Counted from the first letter of the stretch, positions 25,229-34,654 are shown. The stretch is DNA of 64,000 nt from Actinomycetes bacterium (GCA_021841005.1 JAKBVZ010000035.1:69446-133445); one strand, 5' to 3'. The notes: generated from the sequence alone by a model not told the origin. Numbers and translations are program-made.

Positions 25229-26329
25229 ATGAATCCAGATGTAAAGACATCTCGCGCCGGGAGCCTGGCAGGCAGCCCAGTTCCTGCAGGTCATCGACTC
25301 CTGACGGGTGCCTTGCTGGCTGTCTTGGTCTTGGTTGCCGGCGGCTGCTCCACCACCTCGAGAGCATCGTCCTCGCGTCCCACGTCGACAGCTACCAGTT
25401 CGGCGCAGTCCATGAGTGCGCTTACCTGGTCCGATCTGGTATCCCTAGTTCCCAACGGCCGGCTCGACGGCGTGTCGTGTTCTTCCGCGAAGTTCTGCGA
25501 GGCGGTGGGCGGCAAAGCATCCAATGCCGGTGTCGCTTATCGCTGGAACGGTACCTCGTGGTCGAGCCAAAGCCTTCCATCGAGGGTGGGCCGGCTCGAC
25601 GGCGTGTCGTGTTTCTCTGTCAAGTTCTGCGAGGTGGTGATTGGCTACAGTAGCTTCGGTACCGGAGCCCTCGTCTGGGATGGTAACTCGTGGTCAGTTC
25701 AGAGCATCCCCTCGGGAATATTGGGGCTCAACGGCGTGTCATGCACGTCGGCGAACTCGTGCGAGGCGGTGGGCTCTAATTCTTCCAGCGGTGTCGCTCT
25801 CGGCTGGAACGGTACCTCGTGGTCGACCCAGAGCCTCCCTCCAGGGGTGAGTATTCTCAACGGCGTGTCGTGTGCCTCGCCGACCTCATGCGAGGCGGTG
25901 GGTTCCAACTCCACCAGTGGTGTCGCTCTCGGTTGGGACGGTACCTCGTGGTCGACCCAGGGCCTCCCTCCGGGAGTGAGTATTCTCAACGGCGTGTCGT
26001 GTGCCTCGCCGACCTCATGCGAAGCGGTGGGCCAAACTCCTTCCGGCGGTGTCGCTCTCGGTTGGGACGGTACCTCGTGGTCGACCCAGAGCCTCCCTTC
26101 AGGGGTGGGCTGGCTCTATGGCGTGTCGTGCCCCTTGGTGCACTCATGCGAGGCGGTGGGCTACAACTCCTCCTATAGTGCTGGTGTCGCGCTTGACTGG
26201 AATAGTGCTTCGTGGTCGACCCAGAGCCTCCCTTCGGGAGCACAGGGACTGTACGGCATGTCATGTCCGGTACCGAGTTTCTGCACAGCCGTAGACAGTC
26301 ACGGCAACGCAACTGTTGCCCGCTCGTAA
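25229..26329 (+). CDS. Lipoprotein with seven Cys-pair repeats
   Basis: From the ATG at 25229 the N-terminus is a lipoprotein signal: a basic region, a hydrophobic stretch and the lipobox VAGGC (Cys at about residue 39). After a Ser/Thr-rich linker come six full repeats and a shorter seventh of about 43 residues each, with the pattern G(L)NGVSC-x5-CEAVG...GVALGWNGTSWSTQSLP. Each repeat contributes a Cys pair and a WNGTSWS strand. Copies 3-5 are nearly identical, also at DNA level (about 129 bp period, 25720-26110), so the array has expanded recently. Repeats of this kind occur in extracellular actinobacterial proteins and would be expected to fold as a beta-propeller-like structure. No catalytic motif is present; adhesion or ligand binding is a guess. 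Confidence 0.8.
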   Translation: MNPDVKTSRAGSLAGSPVPAGHRLLTGALLAVLVLVAGGCSTTSRASSSRPTSTATSSAQSMSALTWSDLVSLVPNGRLDGVSCSSAKFCEAVGGKASNAGVAYRWNGTSWSSQSLPSRVGRLDGVSCFSVKFCEVVIGYSSFGTGALVWDGNSWSVQSIPSGILGLNGVSCTSANSCEAVGSNSSSGVALGWNGTSWSTQSLPPGVSILNGVSCASPTSCEAVGSNSTSGVALGWDGTSWSTQGLPPGVSILNGVSCASPTSCEAVGQTPSGGVALGWDGTSWSTQSLPSGVGWLYGVSCPLVHSCEAVGYNSSYSAGVALDWNSASWSTQSLPSGAQGLYGMSCPVPSFCTAVDSHGNATVARS

Positions 26330-27084
26330 CGGCCTCGATGGCTCGCTGGTCGTTTCAGTCCGCGAAAGAATAGAAGGGTCGCCGGGCCTGGAACCCGGAA
26401 TTGACGACGAAAATGAACGGAGTAGGCGCTGGCAACTGGAAGGTGCCGTAAGGAATAGAAGCGACAGCTACCGTTCCTTGATATGCACCGTCAGTTTGTC
26501 TCAGTCAGTTGTACAAATGCAGATAGTACGGCTACTTATAGTAGCGATAATGCCAATTGTGGTGGCATCCATTCAATCCGTAGTGGAAGTGGTAGTAATG
26601 TTATAGATCAGTGTAGAAAAATTGATGATCTAAAAAATAGTGGTTTCACTCTTTGTAAGAGATCCAGCCAGGTTTCCAGCAAGGTAGGTATGCCATAATC
26701 CTGGCATGTATTGCATATCAAATTATCTGAAGTCCCAGGTAAAAGATGGTGTTGGGCTAAATTGCGTATGTAGGGGTCAACATGCATAGCTTGTTGTTCG
26801 GCAGGCGGAACCAGCCGGATTGGCCGATTTGCATTGTTGTGGAGAATCGTATAATGTGCTCATCTTGTTACGGGGTGCACGTATTTTCGAGACTGCCATA
26901 TGGGGTGCGCGTCTTCGGAAGTATGGTCGTACATCCGCTGCAGATAGTGGTGGCGGGACCGGATGGGTCTGCCGGCACGGCGATGCCGGTCGGCAGACCC
27001 ACCTATAAAGGTCTTGGCATCATGGAATCATTGTTGGTGCGTTACAGAGGAATCTGGCGGAAAGGAATTTAAGAGGGTGCAACC
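26330..27084. other. AT-rich interval with a long hairpin, upstream of the pilus cluster
   Basis: No gene here is convincing. Three short + strand frames (26316-26606, 26483-26698, 26782-27072) lack ribosome sites and family matches. The 71-codon frame at 26483 is the least bad, with Ser/Asn- and Cys-rich composition. Base composition drops to AT-rich between about 26480 and 26900. A strong inverted repeat lies at 26964-27001: an 11-bp arm TGGGTCTGCCG, a 16-nt loop, and CGGCAGACCCA. No T-run follows, so it is not a standard terminator. It may be a leader structure for the gene at 27085. Confidence 0.45.
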
Positions 27085-27972
27085 ATGAGGGTGCTTACTC
27101 ATGATGGGCGTGTCGTTGCCGTCCGTTCTTTTACAGGTGCAAACGACACAGCAGGCATACCGGCGAGTGGCGATGCTTGTGCCGGCGGGCATGGGGCAGG
27201 TCGGTTAGGTCGGTACTTTGGCAAGTCTCCTGGAGAGGCTACGTTGCGACATGGGCTTGGCGTAATTGCATCGGGCCTACTGGTGGCAGTCCTGCTTTCG
27301 GGGTGCGGGCAGGCTGTGGGATCATCGAGTCTCTCCAGGAATATCGGTAATTCCAGAGTCGGGACACGTAATAGCGCTGGTCGTGGCAGGACGCAGGTCC
27401 ACCCGTCGGGATCCATACGACAAGGCGGGATGCCCCACAGATCAGGTGGCGAGGGTTCTCAGAACGGCTCGAGCGGCAGCAATATTCTCGGCAACTATCC
27501 TGCCGCATCTGCCAACTCGACTGCGCCGCCGGGGTTCGGCCATCTGGTGGCGCTCAAAGGTACGGAGGCTGCCTCCGTGCTCTCCGCCTGGCACACATGG
27601 CTTGTGTCGTCTGATGCTGCGTTTCGTACGATGGACTGGAACAGCCCCGCACTTGCCGCCACCGAGGCTCCGGCGCAATTGGCTCACGATCAGGCCTGGA
27701 TGAGGCGTGCCTACGAAGGTGGCTATATCTCACGCGGGCATAATTATGTGTCTTATGCGATGGTGACCTCCATAGATGGAGGGCAGGCCACAGTGAAGGG
27801 TTGCATCATTGGTGATCAGGTTCCGGTAAGTGCAGCCACCGGCAAGGTCATGCAGGGTTTCTGGTCAGGTGGGGTCGACTACTTTACATCCACTATGACG
27901 AAGATTGCCGGGAACTGGAAGAACTCAATGGATCAAATGACAGAAAGGAAGGCAGGCAAATGCGAAAGATGA
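27085..27972 (+). CDS. Lipoprotein-like exported protein preceding the Tad operon
   Basis: The 295-residue protein has a long N-terminal extension, then a hydrophobic segment and lipobox-like LLSGC (about residues 68-74). A Gly/Ser/Arg-rich linker follows, and then a C-terminal domain (about 155-290) of the type seen in small accessory proteins: TEAASVLSAWHTWLVSSDAAF, YVSYAMVTSIDGGQATVKGC and GQTGKVMQGFWSG-like ends. If translation begins later, the lipobox would sit in a normal signal peptide; the upstream codons hold no obvious start with a ribosome site. It overlaps the next gene by 13 bp, so it belongs to the pilus transcript. Function unknown. Confidence 0.65.
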   Translation: MRVLTHDGRVVAVRSFTGANDTAGIPASGDACAGGHGAGRLGRYFGKSPGEATLRHGLGVIASGLLVAVLLSGCGQAVGSSSLSRNIGNSRVGTRNSAGRGRTQVHPSGSIRQGGMPHRSGGEGSQNGSSGSNILGNYPAASANSTAPPGFGHLVALKGTEAASVLSAWHTWLVSSDAAFRTMDWNSPALAATEAPAQLAHDQAWMRRAYEGGYISRGHNYVSYAMVTSIDGGQATVKGCIIGDQVPVSAATGKVMQGFWSGGVDYFTSTMTKIAGNWKNSMDQMTERKAGKCER

Positions 27973-28850
27973 CAGGCTGGCTGGTTACTACGATACTCGT
28001 GCTGCTGATGGTGGCGTTGCACTCTCCTATTGCGTCGGCTCAGACCACTGCCGGTGCTACAACCCAGGGCTCGACCGGCGCATCGGAAGGTGGGGGAGGT
28101 ACATTCACTGTGCACGCGGGGTCCACCACCACCACGCCTGGATCCCCGGGATCTACCACGGTTTCGAATCCCTCTGGTTGGCAGTGCAGCGTGGACGCCA
28201 ACCTGGATACTCCGGTAGTCTCGTCCACGGGAGCTCAAGGAATGTGGGAACTTGTGGTGTGTAATGGGCCCTTTGGCGAGCAAACTTCTTACACGCAGTT
28301 CGTACCGTTGAACCAGCCACCGCAGGAGACGCAGCAGCCAGCGGTCCAGCCTGTACAGGTGGCGCAGAGCGCGGAGGCGAGTATGACATTGCCGGATCCA
28401 GTGATCAATCTGAGCCCGTCATCATTCGGAGTGGTCAACTTGCCGGTATGGCTATGGATCTCATCGTCCATCTGGCATTCCTATAGTGCCTCAGCCAGTG
28501 CGGGTGGCGTAAGTGCAACTGCCACTGCGATGCCGGTTTCGGTGACCTGGACGATGGGGGATGGTCATGCCGTGACATGTGACGGGCCAGGCACTCCATA
28601 CAATCCGCAGCTGCCAGCATCGTCCCAGAGCACCTATTGCTCGTATACATACCGCACTCCCTCCGGGAATGCTGGTTCTTCAGGTGGAGGTACATCATCA
28701 TCGGGCACCTACAGCATCGAAGCAACGATACAGTGGGATGTCTCCTGGTCATCGAGCGGCGCGAGCGGCGGCGGCCAGCTCTCCCCGCTCCAGACCACTG
28801 CCGCCATTACGTACCAAGTACAACAGATCGAATCGGTTATAGGTGGGTGA
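27960..28850 (+). CDS. Secreted protein of the Tad cluster
   Basis: A clear Sec signal (residues 1-27, MRKMTGWLVTTILVLLMVAL and an ASA cleavage site) precedes a Thr/Gly/Ser-rich region and a C-terminal domain with VTWTMGDGHAVTCDG and STYCSYTYRTPSG, resembling PKD-like or Ig-like extracellular domains found in actinobacterial Tad loci. It is 296 residues with several Cys that could form disulfides. It overlaps the preceding gene and ends 2 bp before cpaB. A structural or adhesive role in the pilus system is inferred from position only. Confidence 0.65.
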   Translation: MRKMTGWLVTTILVLLMVALHSPIASAQTTAGATTQGSTGASEGGGGTFTVHAGSTTTTPGSPGSTTVSNPSGWQCSVDANLDTPVVSSTGAQGMWELVVCNGPFGEQTSYTQFVPLNQPPQETQQPAVQPVQVAQSAEASMTLPDPVINLSPSSFGVVNLPVWLWISSSIWHSYSASASAGGVSATATAMPVSVTWTMGDGHAVTCDGPGTPYNPQLPASSQSTYCSYTYRTPSGNAGSSGGGTSSSGTYSIEATIQWDVSWSSSGASGGGQLSPLQTTAAITYQVQQIESVIGG

Positions 28851-28852
28851 CC

Positions 28853-29749
28853 GTGGCTGTAGCACGAGATACTATGTATAGACCTGCGCAGGCGGCCGAG
28901 ACGTCATCAGCCCAGCCTTTGCTGAGACTGAAGCCGTCCCGGAGCAATAGGAGACCGGTAATGGCTATAGGGTCGGCCCTCTTGGTGATTGTATGCGGGG
29001 TGTTGTTTGCGTCATTATATGCGAGTGCCAGCGGCAAGGTTGCCGTGCTGGAAGCATCTCGTACTATAGCTCCGGGCACGGCCATTACTATAAAAGATCT
29101 GAAGAGCGTGGACATTTCAGTGAGTGCACCTGGTAGCGCTGTTCCAGTTTCTCGCGCAGCGTCGGTTGTCGGCAAGAGCGCTGCCGTAACGATACCCGCC
29201 GGCGGCATACTCGCTCCTGGAGATGTCACGGCGAGTTGGCAGCCACCGGCTGGCGAATCACTTGTGGGGGTGGCCTTGAGGCAAAGCCAGGAGCCTGCAT
29301 CGGGTGTACAGCCAGGTGAGTATGTCGACGTCATATTGACAGGCGCCCCGGGTGCGGCCTTTCAGATGGCAGGTACCGGTCAGATCCAGGTGCAAACCGG
29401 CATCGGGGCTACGGCAGCCGCTGGCTCATCCTCTACGGCAGGCACGAGTATCACCCAGGCCAGCGGGCCAGCGTCATTGCAACAGCAAGGGCAGGCCATC
29501 AATCCGTCATTGCAAACCAGCACTGCATCTCGAGTAGGATCGCTGACCGGAATCCAGCCGTCCAGCGGTATGGTAGGAAGCGTACTGGCGTCACGCGTCC
29601 GGGTGACGGATGTGACGGCAGGGTCGCAGTCTTCACAAAGCAGCAAGGTGCTCGTATCGCTGCTTGTCCCATCGGTACTGGCGCCCGTTATAGTTGCCGC
29701 GTCGTCGGCGGGTCAAGTGGCGGTAGCGATCACGAGGATGCGTCCATGA
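28853..29749 (+). CDS. cpaB: SAF-domain pilus assembly protein, CpaB/RcpC-like
   Basis: From the GTG at 28853 (2 bp after the upstream stop) the protein has a membrane anchor (about residues 40-62, AIGSALLVIVCGVLFASLYA). A SAF domain follows (about 70-135, RTIAPGTAITIKDLKSVDI through VTIPAGGILAPGDV), then a CpaB-type region with VGVALRQSQEPASGVQPGEYVDVIL. CpaB/RcpC proteins act at the periplasmic or outer side of the Tad secretion channel. A Gln/Thr/Ala/Ser-rich low-complexity segment (about residues 180-230) interrupts the C-terminal half. It overlaps cpaE by 4 bp. The family call is sound; the exact role in a Gram-positive-type envelope is uncertain. Confidence 0.72.
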   Translation: MAVARDTMYRPAQAAETSSAQPLLRLKPSRSNRRPVMAIGSALLVIVCGVLFASLYASASGKVAVLEASRTIAPGTAITIKDLKSVDISVSAPGSAVPVSRAASVVGKSAAVTIPAGGILAPGDVTASWQPPAGESLVGVALRQSQEPASGVQPGEYVDVILTGAPGAAFQMAGTGQIQVQTGIGATAAAGSSSTAGTSITQASGPASLQQQGQAINPSLQTSTASRVGSLTGIQPSSGMVGSVLASRVRVTDVTAGSQSSQSSKVLVSLLVPSVLAPVIVAASSAGQVAVAITRMRP

Positions 29750-30939
29750 GAACCGTTGCGCTTTTTTCGGGAAAAGGTTCGCCTGGCGTGACGACCTTGG
29801 CGTGCTGTATCGGTGCTGTCTGGCCCTCGAAAAGAAGGGTTGTACTCATGGAGGCGGACCCCGCCGGGGGCGATCTATCCACGAGATTCCTTCTGGCAAG
29901 TGGGCCCGGAGTCATGTCTCTTGCACTATCCGCGAGGAACCATAATACCGGTACGGTGGAGATCGATTCCCATGTGCAGCAACTTCCCGGAGGATTGGAG
30001 GTGCTGGTGGGTCCATCCAGTAGCGATTCGGCACTCTCGCTGGACAGGGAAGTGGCGGCATTGAGCTCACTGATAGGTCTGTCTCCAGGGGAGGTGGACA
30101 TCATTGTCGATTGCGGACGGCTCTCCCCTGCGCTGCCTGGCCAGATGGCGGTTGTGGAGCGAGCGGATGTCGCTATTATGGTATTACCTCCCCAGACCGG
30201 TGCTGCAGCCCATGCAGAGCATGTAGTCACCAGGATCGATAAAGCACGTTCCCGCTGGCAGGGAGAGGAGCCCGTAAAGCTCGTGGTGTGTGGTAGGGGA
30301 GAGGTGAAGTCCGAGGAGCTGGCAGCGGTCCTCGACATGGAGTTGCTGGGTACCGTGCCGGATGATTACAAAGGCGCTGCGATAGCTTGCGGTCAGCCGG
30401 GCAGCACGGCGGTGTTTGCCAGATCCGCGATTATCAGATCAGCCGCGTCCATAGTGGAGAATATCATCGGAGATCTTGAAATGGTGGACAGAAGGCTGTT
30501 ACCTCCTAGCCCGATAGATTCCGATGTGCACGGTTTGCCGGAAGCCGCGGGCGGCAATGTGTCAGGCGTTGCTGGCGACGCAATAGGTACTGCTGGCGAC
30601 GCAACAGGTACCGGCGACGATACGGGAAGTAGTGGGGATAGCGGATGGGGGACGGCAAATGCCTCATACGAGGCGGGTGAAGCAAGGCAGCACTTCTTTA
30701 CCCCTTCAATGCGGCAAGAGCCACGCGCAAATGCCTCATACGAGGCGGGTGAAGCAAGGCAGGCCGGTGACTCCGGCGGGAACCGAGGAGGGGATGGGTC
30801 GTACCTGCAAGACGAAGCTGTTGGCGCTGCCGACGCTATAATGCCGTCCAAATCCCTGGCGGCCGGAGGTGGACGCATTCTTCAGGGGGCTGGAGTTCTT
30901 CAGGGGGCTGGAGTTCTTCAGGGGGCTGGACCAGCATGA
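29746..30939 (+). CDS. cpaE: CpaE-like MinD/ParA-family ATPase of the Tad operon
   Basis: The N-terminal 240 residues form a P-loop ATPase of the MinD/ParA group with the deviant Walker A FSGKGSPGVTTLA (residues 7-19), MEADPAGGDLSTRF, and VDIIVDCGRLSPALPG as the Walker B region. CpaE proteins localise Tad pilus assembly. The C-terminal 150 residues are low-complexity, with tandem repeats: NASYEAGEARQ twice (DNA 33-bp copies near 30655 and 30730), a GDATGT-type repeat, and a threefold LQGAGV encoded by an 18-bp unit at 30885-30932. The gene overlaps both neighbours by 4 bp. Confidence 0.8.
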   Translation: MRTVALFSGKGSPGVTTLACCIGAVWPSKRRVVLMEADPAGGDLSTRFLLASGPGVMSLALSARNHNTGTVEIDSHVQQLPGGLEVLVGPSSSDSALSLDREVAALSSLIGLSPGEVDIIVDCGRLSPALPGQMAVVERADVAIMVLPPQTGAAAHAEHVVTRIDKARSRWQGEEPVKLVVCGRGEVKSEELAAVLDMELLGTVPDDYKGAAIACGQPGSTAVFARSAIIRSAASIVENIIGDLEMVDRRLLPPSPIDSDVHGLPEAAGGNVSGVAGDAIGTAGDATGTGDDTGSSGDSGWGTANASYEAGEARQHFFTPSMRQEPRANASYEAGEARQAGDSGGNRGGDGSYLQDEAVGAADAIMPSKSLAAGGGRILQGAGVLQGAGVLQGAGPA

Positions 30940-32396
30940 CAGACTTGATGGAGAGCAGGATCGAGGCTGTGTACGATCCCGGCATTGTACGTGCAGTAAG
31001 GATGGAAGTGGCGGAAGATCTTGCCAGAGAAGGACTCGTCGGCTTAGAAGAGGATGATCGCAGAGAGTTGGCGCGCAGCCTTGCACTCACCAGGTTACAG
31101 GCGATATCGATGCAGAGAATGGCCGGCGGGTCAGAACCCCTTGATATGGCTGATGAGCAGCGAATTGCTCAAGAGGTACTGGATGCCCTTTTTGGTCTGG
31201 GCAAGCTACAGGCGCTCATAGATGATCAGAGCATCGAGAACATAGACGTGAACGGGTTTGATGTCGTTTGGGTGACTCGTGCTGATGGCACCAAAACCCT
31301 GTGTGCACCTGTAGCATCCAGTGATGAGGAACTGGTGGATCTAATACGCAATGCAGCGGCACGGTTGGGGCATTCAGAGAGGAGGTTCGACAATTCCCAT
31401 CCCGAGCTGGACCTCAGACTACCGGATGGCAGTAGGTTGTCCGCTCTGATGGCGGTCGCAAGGCGCCCTGTCCTGTCAATCCGACGCCACCGGTTTGTAG
31501 GGCTGAGCCTGGATGACCTTGTCCGGTTGGACGGCATGAGTCCTGGACTGGCCTCCTTTCTAGGGGCGGCCGTAAGGGCGCGCAAGAACATCATTGTTGC
31601 CGGAGCGATGAACTCCGGCAAGACAACCCTGATGCGAGCCTTGTGCAATGAGATACCATCTCGAGAAAGGATAGTCACGATCGAACAGGCTTTCGAACTC
31701 GGATTGGACACGATGCCTGATCGATATCCTGACCTTGTTGCACTGGAAGCACGGCAGGCCAATGCTGAAGGGGCAGGGGAGATTTCCATGGGGAGGCTGG
31801 TGCGAAGGGGACTCAGGATGAACGCTGACCGTGTAATAGTGGGTGAAGTACTGGGTAACGAGATAATACCTATGCTGAACGCAATGAGCCAAGGCCGCTC
31901 AGGCTCCATGTGCACCATACACGCAGATTCGTCGGCAGGAGTGTTCCGGCGAATTGCGTCCTATGCCGTGCAGGCTGATGAGCGGCTTCCCGTTGAGGCC
32001 ACTAATTTGCTGGTAGCTGGAGCTATTCACTTCGTGGTCTTCCTTGATGTGACCATGGGAGTACCCGACACGCGTGTAGGCAGCATGAACGATCTCAGCC
32101 TACAGGATGGGCCTGAGAACTTTTGTGTTGCAGCTGATTCTCGTGATGGACAGTCACGTTGCTCGTATGACGAAGACCAGCCTCGCTTCGAGGCTGCCAA
32201 GCGCAGCAGGTTCATATCATCGGTGCGCGAGGTTGTCGATGCTGAAGGCGTACAAGTGATCTCGAACGAGGTATTCAGACCTGGCCCCGACAGGCGGGCG
32301 GTCGAAGGTGCGCCGTTGCGCACTGAAACCCTAGATGAGCTTGTAGAACATGGATACGATCCATCGCTTGACTTCAACAGCAGGTTTGATCAATGA
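30936..32396 (+). CDS. cpaF: Tad/type II secretion ATPase (CpaF/TadA)
   Basis: This hexameric secretion ATPase powers Flp pilus assembly. The N-terminal domain has IAQEVLDALFGLGKLQALID and IENIDVNGFDVVWV. The core shows the Walker A IVAGAMNSGKTTLMRAL (about residues 218-234), TIEQAFELGLD (Asp box region), MGRLVRRGLRMNADRVIVGEVLGNE (Walker B region) and GSMCTIHADSSAGVFRRI (His box). The C-terminus (about 380-486) is acidic and probably disordered. At 486 residues it is normal for the family. It overlaps its neighbours by 4 bp on both sides. Confidence 0.93.
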   Translation: MTDLMESRIEAVYDPGIVRAVRMEVAEDLAREGLVGLEEDDRRELARSLALTRLQAISMQRMAGGSEPLDMADEQRIAQEVLDALFGLGKLQALIDDQSIENIDVNGFDVVWVTRADGTKTLCAPVASSDEELVDLIRNAAARLGHSERRFDNSHPELDLRLPDGSRLSALMAVARRPVLSIRRHRFVGLSLDDLVRLDGMSPGLASFLGAAVRARKNIIVAGAMNSGKTTLMRALCNEIPSRERIVTIEQAFELGLDTMPDRYPDLVALEARQANAEGAGEISMGRLVRRGLRMNADRVIVGEVLGNEIIPMLNAMSQGRSGSMCTIHADSSAGVFRRIASYAVQADERLPVEATNLLVAGAIHFVVFLDVTMGVPDTRVGSMNDLSLQDGPENFCVAADSRDGQSRCSYDEDQPRFEAAKRSRFISSVREVVDAEGVQVISNEVFRPGPDRRAVEGAPLRTETLDELVEHGYDPSLDFNSRFDQ

Positions 32397-33346
32397 CGGT
32401 GCTGATACTGCTTTGCGTGGTTGGCATGCTGGTCGGTGTTGCAGGAGTGATTGTGTTTGCTACAGGGATGTACCGGCCGTCTTCAGTCATCCTCTCAGGG
32501 AAAGGCGGCAGCTTCTCGTTGGTACGTAGGGGAAATGCCGCCCATCCAGGCGATGAAGATGCTGGAAGTGGAAACGCAGGTTCGCATGATCTTGCAGTGA
32601 AGATTGTTGCATCTGTGGTGGCTGCGGTAGTGATCATGGCCGTAACCGGCTGGCCTGTGGCAGGATTACTGGCATTCTGCGCATGCGTAGGAATCCCGGC
32701 GGTCCTCAATGCTACAAAGAGTACGATTGATGGCGGCAAGGTGGAGGCGATTGCCGGTTGGACCGAGTTGTTGCGTGACAGCCTCGCATCTTCTTCGGGC
32801 TTGCTCCAAGCGATCGTGTCCACCGCAACGATTTCACCGAAGGCGATACGCTTGCCGATCGAACGGATGGCTTCCCGGCTTGCCAACGGCATGCCCGTAG
32901 CGGATGCCATCACAAAATTTGGTGAAGAGCTTGACGATCCCAGTGGCGACCTGGTGGTATGTGCGCTGCTGCTTGCGGCAGGCGCCAAGACTCAACGTCT
33001 GGCAGATCTTTTGGGCGAGCTGGCAATTTCCATGCGGGAGGAGGTTGCCGCCCGTATGCGTATCGAGGCGAGTCGTGCTTCGGCAAAGAGCAGCGTGAGG
33101 ACCGTGGTTATCTTTTCGGCTGTCTTTTTTCTGGCCCTTCTCCTGCTCGCACATTCGTATTTGGCGCCGTTTGGATCTCCTACCGGCCAGCTTGTGCTGC
33201 TATTCGTAGGGGGCTGCTACGTGCTCGGCGTGTGGCTTATGTTGAAAATGGATAAGTTGCCTGTTCCTGTCAGGCTGATTGGCCAAGATGTGAATGGGGA
33301 CCGGCCTGGTGCATTGCAGGCCAATGGGCGTGGTACGAGACCATGA
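32393..33346 (+). CDS. tadB: Tad pilus membrane platform protein TadB
   Basis: This is a type II secretion F-like integral membrane protein, 317 residues. There is an N-terminal membrane helix (about residues 1-24), a pair at 62-100, and a C-terminal pair at about 237-258 and 265-283. Between them lies the cytoplasmic T2SSF helical domain with WTELLRDSLASSSGLLQAI, RMASRLANGMPVADAI and KTQRLADLLGELAISMREEV. TadB with TadC forms the inner-membrane platform driven by the CpaF ATPase. Four-base overlaps on both sides indicate strict co-translation. Confidence 0.88.
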   Translation: MTVLILLCVVGMLVGVAGVIVFATGMYRPSSVILSGKGGSFSLVRRGNAAHPGDEDAGSGNAGSHDLAVKIVASVVAAVVIMAVTGWPVAGLLAFCACVGIPAVLNATKSTIDGGKVEAIAGWTELLRDSLASSSGLLQAIVSTATISPKAIRLPIERMASRLANGMPVADAITKFGEELDDPSGDLVVCALLLAAGAKTQRLADLLGELAISMREEVAARMRIEASRASAKSSVRTVVIFSAVFFLALLLLAHSYLAPFGSPTGQLVLLFVGGCYVLGVWLMLKMDKLPVPVRLIGQDVNGDRPGALQANGRGTRP

Positions 33347-34341
33347 CGGCTGCGTTACTGCTCGGTATGGCCGCTGGAACTGGTTTATTGCTGGTCGCTC
33401 TATCGCTCCGTTCTCCTGCTGCCAGGGTACGACCGATTGTTCGTTTGCCTGCAAATATCAAGGTGGATGCAAGCCAGTACGACGCGGGGTACGGATCATC
33501 GCAAGCAGGAAAGAGGATATCTGAAACCTCCACCGGCTATGGTGGCAAGATTAGAGGGTCGCATGAGCAAAGTGTCTTGAGCGGCATTGCTGAGCGTATT
33601 CCTTTTCTACGGCATACCGCACATGCCGTGGCGTTGTATACTCACGAGTCCAAAAAGGCGACTTCGTACCTCAGGCCGTCACTTACCATTACTGAAACAT
33701 CAATCGAAGCGCTTTGCATGGAGTCCATTTCCAGTGCGCTTGCATGCTTTGTCGTAGTGCCCGTTGTAATGGGTCTCCTGATGGTTGCCGGGATTGATTT
33801 GCCGATCATCATCATGTCGTTTCTGGCGCTGGCAAGCATATTGATTGGAGGGTTTATCCCGGTTGCTGCGCTACTTTCCGATGCACGGCAAATGAGAGAT
33901 CTGGCCAGGAGAACCGTGAGTTCGTACATTGATCTGGTAGTGCTGTGCCTGGCAGGTGGGATGGGCATCGAAGGTGCCTTGCATGCAGCAGCAGACGTGG
34001 GAGACAGCTGGTTCTATGCGCGAATCCGCCAGACGCTAAGAACAGCGAAGAGAACTGGGGGGCCGATGTGGAAGCATATAGGTGATCTTGGGGAGGTTCT
34101 GGAGTTGCCGGAGCTGGTGGAGCTTTCGGTGGTCATCGGTCTGGCAAGCAGCGAGGGGGCCCATATCAGAACGACATTATCAGCCAAGGCTGCGTCCATG
34201 CGGAAAAGAGAGCTTGCAGAAGCCGAGACGAGAGCGAATCGTGCAACTGAGCGATTGTTCCTGCCTAGCATGCTCTTGTTGCTCGGGTTCTTGATTTTCA
34301 TCGGTTATCCCGCTACCACCCGGATACTGGGCGGGCTGTAG
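33343..34341 (+). CDS. tadC: Tad pilus membrane platform protein TadC
   Basis: This is the second T2SSF-family platform protein, 332 residues. Membrane helices lie at about residues 4-20, 125-150, 150-175 and 305-328. The conserved cytoplasmic domain includes DLVVLCLAGGMGIEGALHAA, PMWKHIGDLGEVLELPELVE and AEAETRANRATERLFLPSML just before the last helix. It is paired with TadB in the platform. A 114-bp gap separates it from the pilin gene, the only sizeable gap inside the Tad operon. Confidence 0.88.
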   Translation: MTAALLLGMAAGTGLLLVALSLRSPAARVRPIVRLPANIKVDASQYDAGYGSSQAGKRISETSTGYGGKIRGSHEQSVLSGIAERIPFLRHTAHAVALYTHESKKATSYLRPSLTITETSIEALCMESISSALACFVVVPVVMGLLMVAGIDLPIIIMSFLALASILIGGFIPVAALLSDARQMRDLARRTVSSYIDLVVLCLAGGMGIEGALHAAADVGDSWFYARIRQTLRTAKRTGGPMWKHIGDLGEVLELPELVELSVVIGLASSEGAHIRTTLSAKAASMRKRELAEAETRANRATERLFLPSMLLLLGFLIFIGYPATTRILGGL

Positions 34342-34455
34342 CTGGGTTGCAGATGGTGGAGCCGTGGCTCCGGCAGGCCATGTTCAATGATGGTCCAGCC
34401 AGCAGATGATCTCTGTGGCAGAGAGAAGGAAAAAGACAGAAAGGAAAATAATAAA

Positions 34456-34647
34456 ATGCTTGAGAGCGTACGTGCAATATGGATCATGGCGAGAGTCATG
34501 ATTCATTCCCGTATACAGCCGGACGAGGAGGGGAGCGTGGTCGAAAAAGTCATCTTGACCGCAATCTTCGCGGCGCTGGCCCTTGCGGTTGGAGCGATAA
34601 TAGTAGCAAAAATCACGGCCAAGGCCAATTCGATCAATCTTAATTGA
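34456..34647 (+). CDS. flp: Flp/Fap-type pilin
   Basis: A 63-residue protein from the ATG at 34456, which follows an AAGGA ribosome site 10 bp upstream. A hydrophilic leader ends in DEEG, followed by SVVEKVILTAIFAALALAVG: a type IV prepilin-like cleavage site with Glu at mature position 4 or 5 and a single hydrophobic helix, matching Flp pilins. Its place right after tadC and before the TadE-like pseudopilins fits the structural subunit. The leader (about 28 residues) is longer than usual, and no prepilin peptidase gene is in the window. Confidence 0.78.
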   Translation: MLESVRAIWIMARVMIHSRIQPDEEGSVVEKVILTAIFAALALAVGAIIVAKITAKANSINLN

Positions 34648-34654
34648 ATACGTC

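Noticed and set aside
26483-26698. 71-codon Cys/Ser/Asn-rich frame
   Set aside because: No ribosome site or family match; too short to support without conservation data.
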